64,000 bases of DNA from Paenibacillus massiliensis 2301065 = DSM 16942. GTDB taxonomy: Bacteria; Bacillota; Bacilli; Paenibacillales; Paenibacillaceae. The notes under the pieces were generated by a model. It ran no database searches. It had not been told where the DNA came from and saw only the letters and a list, made by a program, of their open reading frames with translations. Positions 1-8,248 of this stretch are shown here, piece by piece. The DNA lies in the NCBI RefSeq assembly GCF_000377505.1, contig NZ_KB898198.1:88009-152008 (forward strand), read 5' to 3'. The first letter of the stretch is position 1, and each line of letters begins with the position of its first letter. Made by a program: the position numbers and the translations under genes.

Positions 1-1685
1 GTGCGACCAGGATGTTGTGCGAATGCGTTCATATATCGAATGGCGTTACTCGCCCTCTTCTCCTCTTTCCCGAGCGCTCTGCGTTCCAGCACATCTGCAA
101 TAGCCAGCATCCGTCCGAACACATAGCTGCGATCAGTTGTTTCTGTATTCAGGCTCAATCCGTACTCCTCCTTCGAATAGTGCTTGTTCACGAGAGCACA
201 AGCAATACTTAACGTCTTCTGCCAATCCCACTCCTCCATCCCAACAGGATTAGAGGCTCGCTGTATAGCACTTCGTACGATGTCACGGGGAAGGTCACGC
301 CTGTCCACAATACACGGTAGTAGGCGTTCCATTAATCCTTTTACCACTTTGTCACTGGCACGTGGGCCATAAGCAGCAAATGCAATATCCCTGGGAGCTG
401 GAGCACCTATGAAGCTCGAATAGCTCGTGTTCTTTTCCGGGTCCTTACGATAGCGATGCCGCCAGTAGCACGTCGTGTGCCAATGCTCAAGCTGGTCAAT
501 ATACTTGTTCTGTTCCATGTTCCGATAATACATAATCGACATGCGACCGGGCGTCGCAGCATCCAGAATCATGATGTTCACCTCAGCAAGCGCAGCATAC
601 TCCAGGTCATGTCGCAAGCTACTCAGCGCCTTCTGCACTTGCCGTGCATATTCCTTATGCGTGGTATCCCCGATCGCTTCTGGCTCAACTGCATGTGCAG
701 CAAAGAGGTCGTATGTATCCTCCTGTGGTTCGGGTAGCTCCAACTGCTTGCTCCCCCACACCAGAAATACTTTTCCATCCTTCGTCGTCCCTTGACGCTC
801 AATTAGCCACTTCAATGCGTTATGCCCCTTCTGCGATACCTCATAGCTGACTGTCGCTGCCTCGCGGCTGGTGCGAAAGCGTCCACGATAGGTAAATCCA
901 CTAGAATCATTAGCAGAAATCAGCTTGGATTTGTCGCCAGAGTGACGGATTCGTGAAGCATGCTTGTCCGCGACGGGCTCTCTCTTACCACTGACATAGC
1001 ACACATCTGTATCCATCATCATGGAAGCATAGAATCGAACAAAAGACTGCTGTACTTCCTTATCACGCCATAGACGATGCTCGCTCTCTTCTGGTACTTG
1101 AACAGCGAATCTTACGAAAGCCCCGCTTTGTTCTCCCGCAATAACATTGAATATGGCTGGTTTTCCTTCCGGGCGTTGATCTAATTCAGGTGTTGATTTA
1201 TCCAGCAGCTTATCACGGCTATCCGTCCATAGAATCTCACGGCTGACCAGATCGGCGATCAAGGTGCCTTTTCGCACATATTCATAGACACTGCGTATCT
1301 TGCGGTTGCCATAAGATGAATCGCACCATGACTTTAACTGATTGAGATAGTCCTGATGAGGAGTTCCCTTAGGCTCTGCACAATATTGTGCATAGTCCCC
1401 AGCTACATACAGGAGCTTGTCAAATAAAGGATACGGTACTGGCGCACTGGTACGACTTGCTGCAGCCTCCGTGCAGGGTATAATCGTACTTCCTTCTTCT
1501 TTAGGGATGACTCTTGCACGTAAAAATTGACCGTCTATATCCAGATGAATCTCAATATGAGCGGTCTGTGTGGTGTGAGAGACTGGAATAAGCGCATATT
1601 CACGCCCATCTTTTTTCAACTCAAATTTTCCGACGGACTGCTCATGATCGTCATAAGTCTTGCTCAGATTAGCCAGCCAGGTCAT
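1..1685 (-). CDS. cas8c: Cas8c/Csd1, type I-C Cascade large subunit (partial, runs off left edge)
   Basis: Open reading frame entering from the left edge; about 561 codons are visible without a stop. It starts at an ATG overlapping the cas5c stop (ATGA), so the two are translationally coupled. The start MTWLANLSKTYDDHEQ resembles the usual Csd1 start, and the position directly after cas5c is the canonical I-C order (cas3-cas5-cas8c-cas7-cas4-cas1-cas2). The family is usually about 550-650 residues, so most of the protein is present. In known I-C systems this is the large Cascade subunit that helps recognise the PAM and target DNA, and its 3' end can encode an internally translated Cas11. cas7, cas4, cas1 and cas2 would lie to the left of the window. 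Identification rests on N-terminal resemblance plus synteny. Confidence 0.9.
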   Translation of the reverse strand, partial: MTWLANLSKTYDDHEQSVGKFELKKDGREYALIPVSHTTQTAHIEIHLDIDGQFLRARVIPKEEGSTIIPCTEAAASRTSAPVPYPLFDKLLYVAGDYAQYCAEPKGTPHQDYLNQLKSWCDSSYGNRKIRSVYEYVRKGTLIADLVSREILWTDSRDKLLDKSTPELDQRPEGKPAIFNVIAGEQSGAFVRFAVQVPEESEHRLWRDKEVQQSFVRFYASMMMDTDVCYVSGKREPVADKHASRIRHSGDKSKLISANDSSGFTYRGRFRTSREAATVSYEVSQKGHNALKWLIERQGTTKDGKVFLVWGSKQLELPEPQEDTYDLFAAHAVEPEAIGDTTHKEYARQVQKALSSLRHDLEYAALAEVNIMILDAATPGRMSIMYYRNMEQNKYIDQLEHWHTTCYWRHRYRKDPEKNTSYSSFIGAPAPRDIAFAAYGPRASDKVVKGLMERLLPCIVDRRDLPRDIVRSAIQRASNPVGMEEWDWQKTLSIACALVNKHYSKEEYGLSLNTETTDRSYVFGRMLAIADVLERRALGKEEKRASNAIRYMNAFAQHPGR

Positions 1686-2404
1686 TCACTCACCCCGCTT
1701 CCAAGTAGTTCCTCATACAGCTCATCGACGGACTGCATATTCGTTGAATTGAAGCTTTTAGCTACTCCCTCTCCAGCTCTACGAATGAGGGTACAATCCT
1801 CTGGACGATCGAAGACGATCACACCTCTGTCCATTCTGGCCCGCCATAGCCTAATTTCCCGTTCCTGCCTGCCTGTCTCATCTGGATAGTTGATTCCATG
1901 TACCATGATGCCGAAGTCCAGTTCAGGCACATCGTCGTAAGCACCCTTTCCCTCACCAAATACACATGGCTCCACATAGGCTTGGCACTCTCTCGTTCCC
2001 AGGAAAACATCTCGCCGTCCGCCTACATGGACAGCTCGCTTGGAGATGTTGTGATGCTTGTGTTCATTACGGTCATGTGCCAAATCCTCTCGATACTCAT
2101 TAAATTCAAAATGAGCACGCACCTGGTAACGTACATCCTTGAGATAGGTGTAATAGGCTAGCGTGTTACCACCTGAATATTCAATCGGACGCATCCCTTT
2201 CGATTCCGTTTGGATCGGGTTCATGATCCGCACCTCGTCTATAATCCAGATTATTGTCGGTTTCCAATATATGGATTCAGCGATACCCTTAAGCGCCTGA
2301 TAGGTAGGCACCTGATAACTGAATTTCTCTCCACCTAGCTTGGTCAATGGGTCGGTGAACAGCGCATATTGGCCCCATACTTCAAATTCAATCTGGTTCC
2401 TCAT
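1682..2404 (-). CDS. cas5c: Cas5c (Cas5d), type I-C crRNA-processing Cascade subunit
   Basis: 240 residues starting MRNQIEFEVWGQYALFTDP. The start is the ATG at 2404, seven bases after a strong AAAGGAGG; an upstream in-frame ATG lacks that spacing. The N-terminal beta-strand of a RAMP fold, the phrase YWKPTIIWIIDEVRI and the late acidic/histidine segment are typical of Cas5 of subtype I-C. In this subtype, which lacks Cas6, Cas5 is the endoribonuclease that cuts the repeat hairpin and then caps the 5' handle of crRNA. Its substrate would be the hairpin repeats of the two arrays at 5.6-6.1 and 8.2-9.6 kb. It overlaps cas8c by four bases. It is separated from cas3 by about 545 bases, which is unusual for I-C. 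Confidence 0.93.
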   Translation of the reverse strand: MRNQIEFEVWGQYALFTDPLTKLGGEKFSYQVPTYQALKGIAESIYWKPTIIWIIDEVRIMNPIQTESKGMRPIEYSGGNTLAYYTYLKDVRYQVRAHFEFNEYREDLAHDRNEHKHHNISKRAVHVGGRRDVFLGTRECQAYVEPCVFGEGKGAYDDVPELDFGIMVHGINYPDETGRQEREIRLWRARMDRGVIVFDRPEDCTLIRRAGEGVAKSFNSTNMQSVDELYEELLGSGVSE

Positions 2405-2497
2405 CTGTATGCCTCCTTTCAAAGTAAGGCCATGTAGGGGAGAATTCCCCTACCGCCTTTTCTCCAAAATTATTCAAATCAGCTATACAAGTACTTT

Positions 2498-2716
2498 CTA
2501 TTTAATCAATTGTCTCCTTTCCAATTCATAAACAAGGAATTTACTATGATTTTGTAAAACCGATGTTAACTTCATCAATTCATCTTGCTTTACTCTGCAT
2601 TCTTCTAATAAAAGAAACATTGAATCTGTCATCTGCTGAAGATAATCACTTGACAGTTCTTTAGCAGACTCTTTAAAATCCGACTCTCTCCAGCTTCCAC
2701 CTCTTGACTGAAGCAT
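2498..2716 (-). CDS. Small helical protein of unknown function between cas3 and cas5c
   Basis: 72 codons from an ATG at 2716, preceded by GGAGAG at a spacing of about nine bases. The product is charged and almost entirely helical by appearance (residues about 15-70, with regularly spaced Leu/Met/Phe), without cysteine pairs, a signal peptide or a membrane segment. It is not a recognised Cas protein; it lacks the SQELD-type motif of Spo0E phosphatases, which it superficially resembles in size. It lies on the cas strand, 93 bases before cas5c. The region is more AT-rich than cas3 or cas5c. It could be an inserted cargo gene, a regulator of the cas operon, or a non-coding stretch that happens to be open. 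Confidence 0.45.
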   Translation of the reverse strand: MLQSRGGSWRESDFKESAKELSSDYLQQMTDSMFLLLEECRVKQDELMKLTSVLQNHSKFLVYELERRQLIK

Positions 2717-2894
2717 AAAATTATTCTCTCCAATCCAATTAATATCTTCTTGTTATTTCTAATGTTATTATGGAAATATCTGACTTAACATTACACCAAA
2801 ATTATCTTGCTTTCTACTATTATTTTTGATTAAATGAGGTGGTCGCTTTCACAAGCGTGGATTTAAAATTGTTTTTTCTTATGTCCAAGAAGAT

Positions 2895-2933
2895 AGCAGA
2901 CTCCTTATTAGGGAGATCTGCTGTTTTCATTTT
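2895..2933. terminator. Stem-loop downstream of cas3
   Basis: AGCAGA (2895-2900) pairs with TCTGCT (2917-2922), with an extra CTCC/GGGAG pairing inside. The T-rich side (GTTTTCATTTT) is on the plus strand, so as a minus-strand terminator it lacks a clean U-tract. It may limit read-through from cas3 into the small ORF and cas5c, or be only a structural element. Confidence 0.3.
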
Positions 2934-2949
2934 AGATTTCTAATTCGCT

Positions 2950-5493
2950 TTATAGCACCATAGAACCCCACTCGCCTTCTGACTCCAATGTGAGACCATA
3001 CTCCAACGAGTAGGCAGTCTCAGCCAGCGCCCAGGCTTGTCCATGGAGTAACGGATAGGCATCTCCCTCCTTATATAGCCGATCAAGCTGATGCCGTTGA
3101 ATGTTAATCGTGTATAGTTGTACCTTACGAAACAGGTCCCCTAAGACATCGGGACCGTGTGGAAGTTCGCCGTTTAAATCAAGAATGAGATTCTTCCCCT
3201 CTTCATATGGCACCAGGACAGGTATAGCATGGCTATTTATCGCTTCAAAATAACGATCTGCAGTAGCAATAGCAGCCGTGTTCTTGAGATTCCCAAGTGT
3301 ACCGTTGCGATTTAGATAGCTGTCTTTGTAATATGCATTTGTATTTATTAGATCGAATAAATTCTGTTCTAGCTTGGGAATCGGATGATGCATCTTTTGC
3401 TGTACTTGACAGTAATACTTTTCAAAATACAACCTCATAGCCTCCGCAGAAAGCAATAGTTCAGGCTTCCCACGATATTCACGCAATACATCCTCAGTCG
3501 TATCTGCCCCAATTTGAATCTCCCGCAATCGCGTCAGATTCTCATCAGCACAGCGAATAATGTACACCTTGCGTATAACGTCACGACCATGCCGATTACA
3601 CCGCCCTGCCGCCTGTGCAATCGAGTCTAATCCAGCAAGCGAACGAACCACACACTCGAAGCTGATATTTACACCTGCCTCAATAAGCTGGGTACTAATG
3701 CAGATGATACGTTCATGCTCCAAAGATGGAATCAGCCCCGTGTCCTCATCAGACAGTACATACTTACGATGTGCCGCGCACATATTTGTGCTTAGATGAA
3801 CTACTCGAATGTTCTGCTCGCGCACCCAATCCGCAGACTGTAATTGGCTATACAGCTTGCGAACAGCAGCCTTCGTATTCAGAATGACAAGCGCATTATT
3901 CACCTCACACATCTGCTCCTGGAGAAACTCTGAAATCTGCTCTGCTCCCCAGCCAGACGGTGCATCTGTTGCCAGATCGACGAGCTCGACCCGCCGAAAG
4001 CTCTGCTCAACATCACTCAGGCCCTTAATCATCTCGGCATCGGGTGAGAGCCGCAGCTCATGTTTAACATAGTTCAGCGCAGGCTGTGTAGCTGTGCATA
4101 ATACCAAACTTGCGCCACCAACGACTTGCAAAAAGTTCAACGCCGAGTTGAACAAGGATATACAATGCACAGGCACCGACTGTACCTCGTCAAAGATCAG
4201 CACAGCATTAGCCAGCCGATGCAATCTACGTACATTGCGTGTTCCTGAGCTAAAAAAAGTATTCAGAAACTGCACCATTGTCGTAAAAATAATCGGGCGA
4301 TCCCAATGATCTCGCGCTAGCTTAGTCTGCTTGCGTCGTGTCTCATAGACCTCCCCATCATCTTCGGCAGTACGTTCATCATCACTATGATCGACCACAT
4401 TGGAGTGATGCTCCAGAATCATGTCTTCGTTTCCAAGAATCTTACGTATCTCTTTCGCATTTTGTTCAATAATCGTTGTGTAAGGAACGACATATATAAT
4501 CCTGTCTTTCCCCGTCTCCAGGGCATGCCTGAGCGCATAGCGCATACTCGCAAGCGTCTTGCCGCCCCCTGTTGGAATGGACAACGTGTATGTACCGGAC
4601 GGGCGATACGCTGCCTTCTCACACTGCTCAGACATCTCCTGTCGCAGTCGCTTGATCTGTGGGTTGCCTTCTTGTTGTTGGTCTAACTCGTGAAGATGTG
4701 CCATGAGCGCTTCATAGCTGGAGAGAAAAAATGAATGGTGCTTGCGTGGGGAATCTGTTACTTGAGAAAGAGCCTCCGAATGATCAGCCTTTTCTTCCTC
4801 AAATAAACGGGTGTTGGTGCGGTCTGCATCAATGAGACAGCTAAAAATATACTTCAACAGCAAGGTAGCTACGATAGGAGGAAGCTGATGTTCCCGGATC
4901 GAGCGTAAATACTGCTTGAATTCATCTGTAGCCAGAGCGAATAGCTCGTCTAATTCGTGCGGAGGAACATGCCGGAAAAATTCATCGACTGCCTCCTCAT
5001 ACTGCTTCAGCATACGCTGCTCTACTCGTTCCAGATAGGGAGATACACCATCCGGTGGTATATAATCTCTTAGCCCTTGATGATGCGAAATAATGCAATT
5101 TGCTAACCACTCTGCTGTATACTGGTGCTCTGGCTTGGCATCTTTGGTATGGTATCTGGAGTGAATCAGTCGTCCACCTGCTGTTGAATGATCTACCGAG
5201 CCTCTGCGCGGCGCGTCTTCCAGCTTGGTGCTAGCCGCAGCTTGCTGGATATACGTCAAGAACTCCTCTGTGTTCTTGCCCAGATCATGCAGCAATCCAG
5301 TCAGTCCTGCGAAATGTCTGAATCCAATCTTAGACCCTGCCTGCTCCGCATACTCTCGTACCCCCGACAAATGCTCAGGGACGGTCTGTATCGTCTTATC
5401 TGATTCACGAATATGTGCAATATAGTTCGTATGGCTCACCCCAATCATCTTATCGAAGCACGAATATACGACATCGAATAGTTCATAGGACAT
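2950..5493 (-). CDS. cas3: Cas3, HD nuclease-helicase of type I-C CRISPR
   Basis: 847 residues. The N-terminal HD nuclease domain shows LLHDLGK (about residues 68-74) and a downstream HH pair in IISHHQG. The SF2 helicase part has Walker A IPTGGGKT, the motif II variant IFDEVQ, and a late motif AAGRCNRHGR. In interference it is recruited by Cascade to the displaced strand and degrades target DNA processively. No good ribosome-binding site precedes the ATG at 5493. Related I-C Cas3 proteins begin close to the YIAHIRE segment at residue 24, so the ATG at 5448 is an alternative start. The gene begins 137 bases downstream of the last degenerate repeat of array 1, on the same strand, so it may be reached by transcription coming out of that array. 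Confidence 0.95.
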   Translation of the reverse strand: MSYELFDVVYSCFDKMIGVSHTNYIAHIRESDKTIQTVPEHLSGVREYAEQAGSKIGFRHFAGLTGLLHDLGKNTEEFLTYIQQAAASTKLEDAPRRGSVDHSTAGGRLIHSRYHTKDAKPEHQYTAEWLANCIISHHQGLRDYIPPDGVSPYLERVEQRMLKQYEEAVDEFFRHVPPHELDELFALATDEFKQYLRSIREHQLPPIVATLLLKYIFSCLIDADRTNTRLFEEEKADHSEALSQVTDSPRKHHSFFLSSYEALMAHLHELDQQQEGNPQIKRLRQEMSEQCEKAAYRPSGTYTLSIPTGGGKTLASMRYALRHALETGKDRIIYVVPYTTIIEQNAKEIRKILGNEDMILEHHSNVVDHSDDERTAEDDGEVYETRRKQTKLARDHWDRPIIFTTMVQFLNTFFSSGTRNVRRLHRLANAVLIFDEVQSVPVHCISLFNSALNFLQVVGGASLVLCTATQPALNYVKHELRLSPDAEMIKGLSDVEQSFRRVELVDLATDAPSGWGAEQISEFLQEQMCEVNNALVILNTKAAVRKLYSQLQSADWVREQNIRVVHLSTNMCAAHRKYVLSDEDTGLIPSLEHERIICISTQLIEAGVNISFECVVRSLAGLDSIAQAAGRCNRHGRDVIRKVYIIRCADENLTRLREIQIGADTTEDVLREYRGKPELLLSAEAMRLYFEKYYCQVQQKMHHPIPKLEQNLFDLINTNAYYKDSYLNRNGTLGNLKNTAAIATADRYFEAINSHAIPVLVPYEEGKNLILDLNGELPHGPDVLGDLFRKVQLYTINIQRHQLDRLYKEGDAYPLLHGQAWALAETAYSLEYGLTLESEGEWGSMVL

Positions 5494-5630
5494 AGACTTA
5501 TATTCTTACCATTCGACCTCTTAGCTAGAAAACCTTCTAAATTTATATTATTTTGTAGAAAATTGTGATAAACATGCGAAAATCTAAAGTGTCCTTGCTG
5601 AACGAAAAAAAGCCGCTCTACTGAGCAGCA

Positions 5631-6061
5631 GCAATTTTTCATGGACTTGTGTAGAGTGCGACCAAGAACAACGAGGAACAGGAAGGCGATTACCAATTTC
5701 AAGCCACGACTCATGTAGAGTGCGACATTAAAGTTCATCTCAATGCCGATCAGCGCATCGTTATTTCAATCCACACACTCATGTAGAGTGCGACAACCTT
5801 CTGCGCCAGGTATCTTATTCCGTATGGGATTTCAATCCACACACTCATGTAGAGTGCGACAATTCTATATATTGTTCTCTATTTTTATCTATTGAATTTC
5901 AATCCACACACTCATGTAGAGTGCGACGCAAAGTCGGCTGTAAAACTCAGCCAGTCACAATTATTTCAATCCACACACTCATGTAGAGTGCGACCAAATG
6001 CTGTCAGAAAAACGAAGTCCTAACTATGTATTTCAATCCACACACTCATGTAGAGTGCGAC
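5631..6061 (-). CRISPR. CRISPR array 1, type I-C repeats, about 7 units
   Basis: Five identical 32-base repeats start at 5763, 5829, 5896, 5963 and 6030 (plus-strand coordinates), with spacers of about 34-36 bases. Two decayed units (5696-5726 with one base deleted, and 5631-5662) sit at the low-coordinate end. On the minus strand each repeat reads GTCGCACTC, loop TACAT, GAGTGTGTGG, then ATTGAAAT, the standard I-C arrangement with the ATTGAAA(T/C) tail. Decay at the low end and a leader at the high end show that it is transcribed on the minus strand with newest spacers near 6061. The stem keeps pairing through a G-U wobble at the GTG position. Confidence 0.97.
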
Positions 6062-6242
6062 AGCGGAAAACAACGTAAAAGAGTTGTTTCCATCTTTATT
6101 TTAACGTAGACCCGAAGAAATAAAACGCAACTCATACTTTCAACTCGAACCCATTCACATTCCATACACATTCGACTCGATTTCGACAAAATCTGAGGTG
6201 CGAATCTCCCAGGGATTTCATGTGAGCTTGGGGTTCGCACCA
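6062..6242 (-). promoter_or_regulatory. CRISPR leader of array 1
   Basis: The roughly 180 bases next to the newest repeat are closely matched by 9621-9803 next to array 2. The match begins with AGCGGAAAACAACGTAAAA (plus strand) directly at the repeat and includes an inverted repeat GGTGCGAA (6197-6204) / TTCGCACC (6234-6241). Leaders normally hold the array promoter and the adaptation signal; I did not find an unambiguous -35/-10 pair. Confidence 0.85.
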
Positions 6243-6297
6243 GATGTCTGCACCGGCAATTCGTAACTTAAGCCCAAAAGACTAATCCAGCTTATAG

Positions 6298-6345
6298 CGA
6301 AGGAGCCTTCCTAATCCACCAATCGGATCGGGAAGGCCCCTTCTC
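6298..6345. other. Long hairpin after the peptide gene, no clear U-tract
   Basis: GCGAAGGAGCCTTCC (6297-6311) faces GGGAAGGCCCCTTCT (6330-6343) with an AATCCACCAATCGGAT-type loop. It lies downstream of the signalling-peptide gene on the minus strand and may terminate it or protect its 3' end; neither side carries a strong run of T. Confidence 0.4.
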
Positions 6346-6406
6346 TGCATTACAACTAACAAAGGAGCTACAACACTATGTATTGAGAAATCCATCATTT
6401 AAAATG

Positions 6407-6553
6407 TTACATCCCGCCTGTATGTCCCTGTGGTTGAATAACTATAGGCGATATCGGCTGCTCTCCTGGAACTTCTGGGATTAGTGGATTTATGAAGCAT
6501 ACCGCCATAAAGCAACTAATTAAAACTATAGAAGAAACCATCCTTTTCATCAT
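6407..6553 (-). CDS. Probable secreted pro-peptide of an RRNPP quorum-sensing pair
   Basis: 48 codons starting MMKRMVSS at 6553, preceded by a strong AAGGAGGT about ten bases upstream that lies inside the last codons of the receptor gene; the genes overlap by 38 bases in different frames. The product has a positively charged start, a hydrophobic core (residues about 7-25, VSSIVLISCFMAVCFI) and a short polar tail rich in Pro, Gln and Gly ending GQHTGGM-like (QPQGHTGGM). That is the architecture of Phr/Pap/Alo-type precursors: Sec-exported, cut outside the cell, then re-imported by an oligopeptide permease to bind the cognate receptor. The mature peptide presumably lies in the C-terminal 5-15 residues. 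Function is inferred from layout and composition. Confidence 0.7.
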   Translation of the reverse strand: MMKRMVSSIVLISCFMAVCFINPLIPEVPGEQPISPIVIQPQGHTGGM

Positions 6554-7916
6554 GTTTAACCCATACCTCCTTGATAATTTTGTTAAACTGCTTCTGTGTT
6601 TCGGGTGTAGAATAATCACGATAATACTCAAATAGGCCCATCGCACTTAGTATCCGTGATCTATTATTAATAGTAACAGATAATTCCAAACATAGAATTA
6701 AAGATTTAAAGCCATACAAATAAGAACCACGTCCGAAACGATATTTTGCCGTTTTATACCAGAATCTAGCCATTTCATCTGGTAATACATTTCGGGTGTA
6801 CACGTCATCCGACTCCTGATCCCATGAATCCATGACCCGATGTTCAAAACGCTCAATAATGGAGTCTATATCTACGTTATGAAGCATAGCCACTTCTAGA
6901 ACATTTATCAGTTCCACGAAGATATTGTCCTGTTTGTTCTCAATATAATCTACGTACTGGTGAAGAACGCTCATATCACCTGACATAAGTTTATTCACAC
7001 AAGCATTAATTTCAGCCCATGCTCGGTATGTTTGTATCCAATGCAGAGCTTCAGGATCTTCTTCCTTTACCCAACTGAGGTCACCATATGCCTGAATATG
7101 ACGTGCGCCCTGCTCATAGTCTCCACGCTCGTCACAGGCGCTTGCAGATAAGTGGTCCGAATATGCTATATACGTAAATAGTGGCTTGCTGAGTTTATTG
7201 AATGCATCATTGTTTTTCCGGCCACTCTGATGCTTGAGCCTATACTGGATCTTGGCTTTCCGCCCCATGTTCTGGGCTAATTCAAACACCTTATCCCATT
7301 GTCCTATAGCACGGTAGAGATTGGCGAGGTCTTTCAGTGCGTCCAGTTGCTCGATTTCCTCCAGCCGTTCGGCATACGGTTCAAATTCAATTGCTGCTTT
7401 CATATTTTGAATTTGATCATCACCAATGCGCATCTGAAACAATCTGTAGTGGCAAGTAGCTAGACGTTCAGAATGCTGGTTCTTCTCGCTAAAAGCAACA
7501 TTTCTATAGAGTAATGCTGCGGCTTCGTATTGCTTTTGCTCAAAAAAATCTTCTGCCAGGTCGAAAACCAGCCCTGCATAATATGTAAAATTGTCCATCA
7601 GTAGAACTACTACTTGGGCTATACAATCCAAACGATTCAATACCGCACAGCGATTAAGAAAGGATTTAACTCTCCTCCAATCCAGAGATGTATCAACGAT
7701 ATAATCTTGAACATATCGGGTGTAAAAATAGTCTTCCGGTTTCCCCATTCCTGTTGTTACGCAATCCAATTGGTGTACAGACAGAGCACGATTACTAGTC
7801 AAAATACTACTTACTGTTCCTGGATTCAGCCCGGTAACAGTAGCGAAATCACTCGTTTTCATATTATGAACCTGTAAATACTCACTAATTTCTGTCCGAA
7901 TCGTGGGTGTATGCAT
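6516..7916 (-). CDS. RRNPP-type XRE/TPR peptide-responsive transcriptional regulator
   Basis: 466 residues. Residues 1-65 form an XRE-type helix-turn-helix (MKTSDFATVTGLNPGTVSSIL, then LSVHQLDCVTTGMG). The rest is a helical array with TPR-like pairs, for example FDLAEDFFEQKQYEAAALLY and DALKDLANLYRAIGQW. This is the domain layout of PlcR, AimR and the Paenibacillus AloR regulators, which bind a short imported peptide in the TPR superhelix and change DNA binding. The ATG at 7916 follows GGAGAGGGG. A small exported-peptide gene overlaps its 3' end, supporting the assignment. It sits between the two CRISPR arrays. Its targets are unknown; autoregulation or control of neighbouring genes is possible. 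Confidence 0.8.
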   Translation of the reverse strand: MHTPTIRTEISEYLQVHNMKTSDFATVTGLNPGTVSSILTSNRALSVHQLDCVTTGMGKPEDYFYTRYVQDYIVDTSLDWRRVKSFLNRCAVLNRLDCIAQVVVLLMDNFTYYAGLVFDLAEDFFEQKQYEAAALLYRNVAFSEKNQHSERLATCHYRLFQMRIGDDQIQNMKAAIEFEPYAERLEEIEQLDALKDLANLYRAIGQWDKVFELAQNMGRKAKIQYRLKHQSGRKNNDAFNKLSKPLFTYIAYSDHLSASACDERGDYEQGARHIQAYGDLSWVKEEDPEALHWIQTYRAWAEINACVNKLMSGDMSVLHQYVDYIENKQDNIFVELINVLEVAMLHNVDIDSIIERFEHRVMDSWDQESDDVYTRNVLPDEMARFWYKTAKYRFGRGSYLYGFKSLILCLELSVTINNRSRILSAMGLFEYYRDYSTPETQKQFNKIIKEVWVKHDEKDGFFYSFN

Positions 7917-8099
7917 GAGATACCCCTCTCCGCAATTACGTTTTTATGGTTTTATGGAATTAATATACACAAGTACTTTAATTATATCACTAGTATTCTC
8001 AAAACAAAATATTCCATTAATAGATGACATTTAAGACGACTGATGAATAAGAAGCAGGTACTTGATTAGATCATGCTCGAAACCAGGATTTTGCAGAAA
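7917..8099 (-). other. Upstream region of the RRNPP regulator
   Basis: AT-rich, with TATAAT and TATATT hexamers on the minus strand between about 7960 and 7990 but no convincing -35 at the right distance. No open frame or RNA gene seen. Confidence 0.4.
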
Positions 8100-8134
8100 A
8101 CAAAAAGAGTGGCCCCACAATAAGGACCCTCTTA
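8100..8134 (-). terminator. Rho-independent terminator of CRISPR array 2
   Basis: On the minus strand AAGAG-GGTCC, loop TTATTGT, GGGCC-A-CTCTT is followed by TTTTTG. It lies about 115 bases past the oldest, decayed repeat of array 2, so it probably ends the pre-crRNA before the regulator gene. Confidence 0.7.
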
Positions 8135-8248
8135 CTTCGAGCTTTAGCTTACCTGTTATTTCTGGTATCCAGTAATTGTGTGCCGGAGAGTAATGTTATC
8201 AAGACTGCTAGTCCGTTAGACGACGAGGATTTTGGAGCTTAACAAGCT

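Noticed and set aside
5445..5738. 97-codon minus-strand frame over the end of array 1
   Set aside because: Runs through degenerate repeats and overlaps the cas3 start; no coding character.
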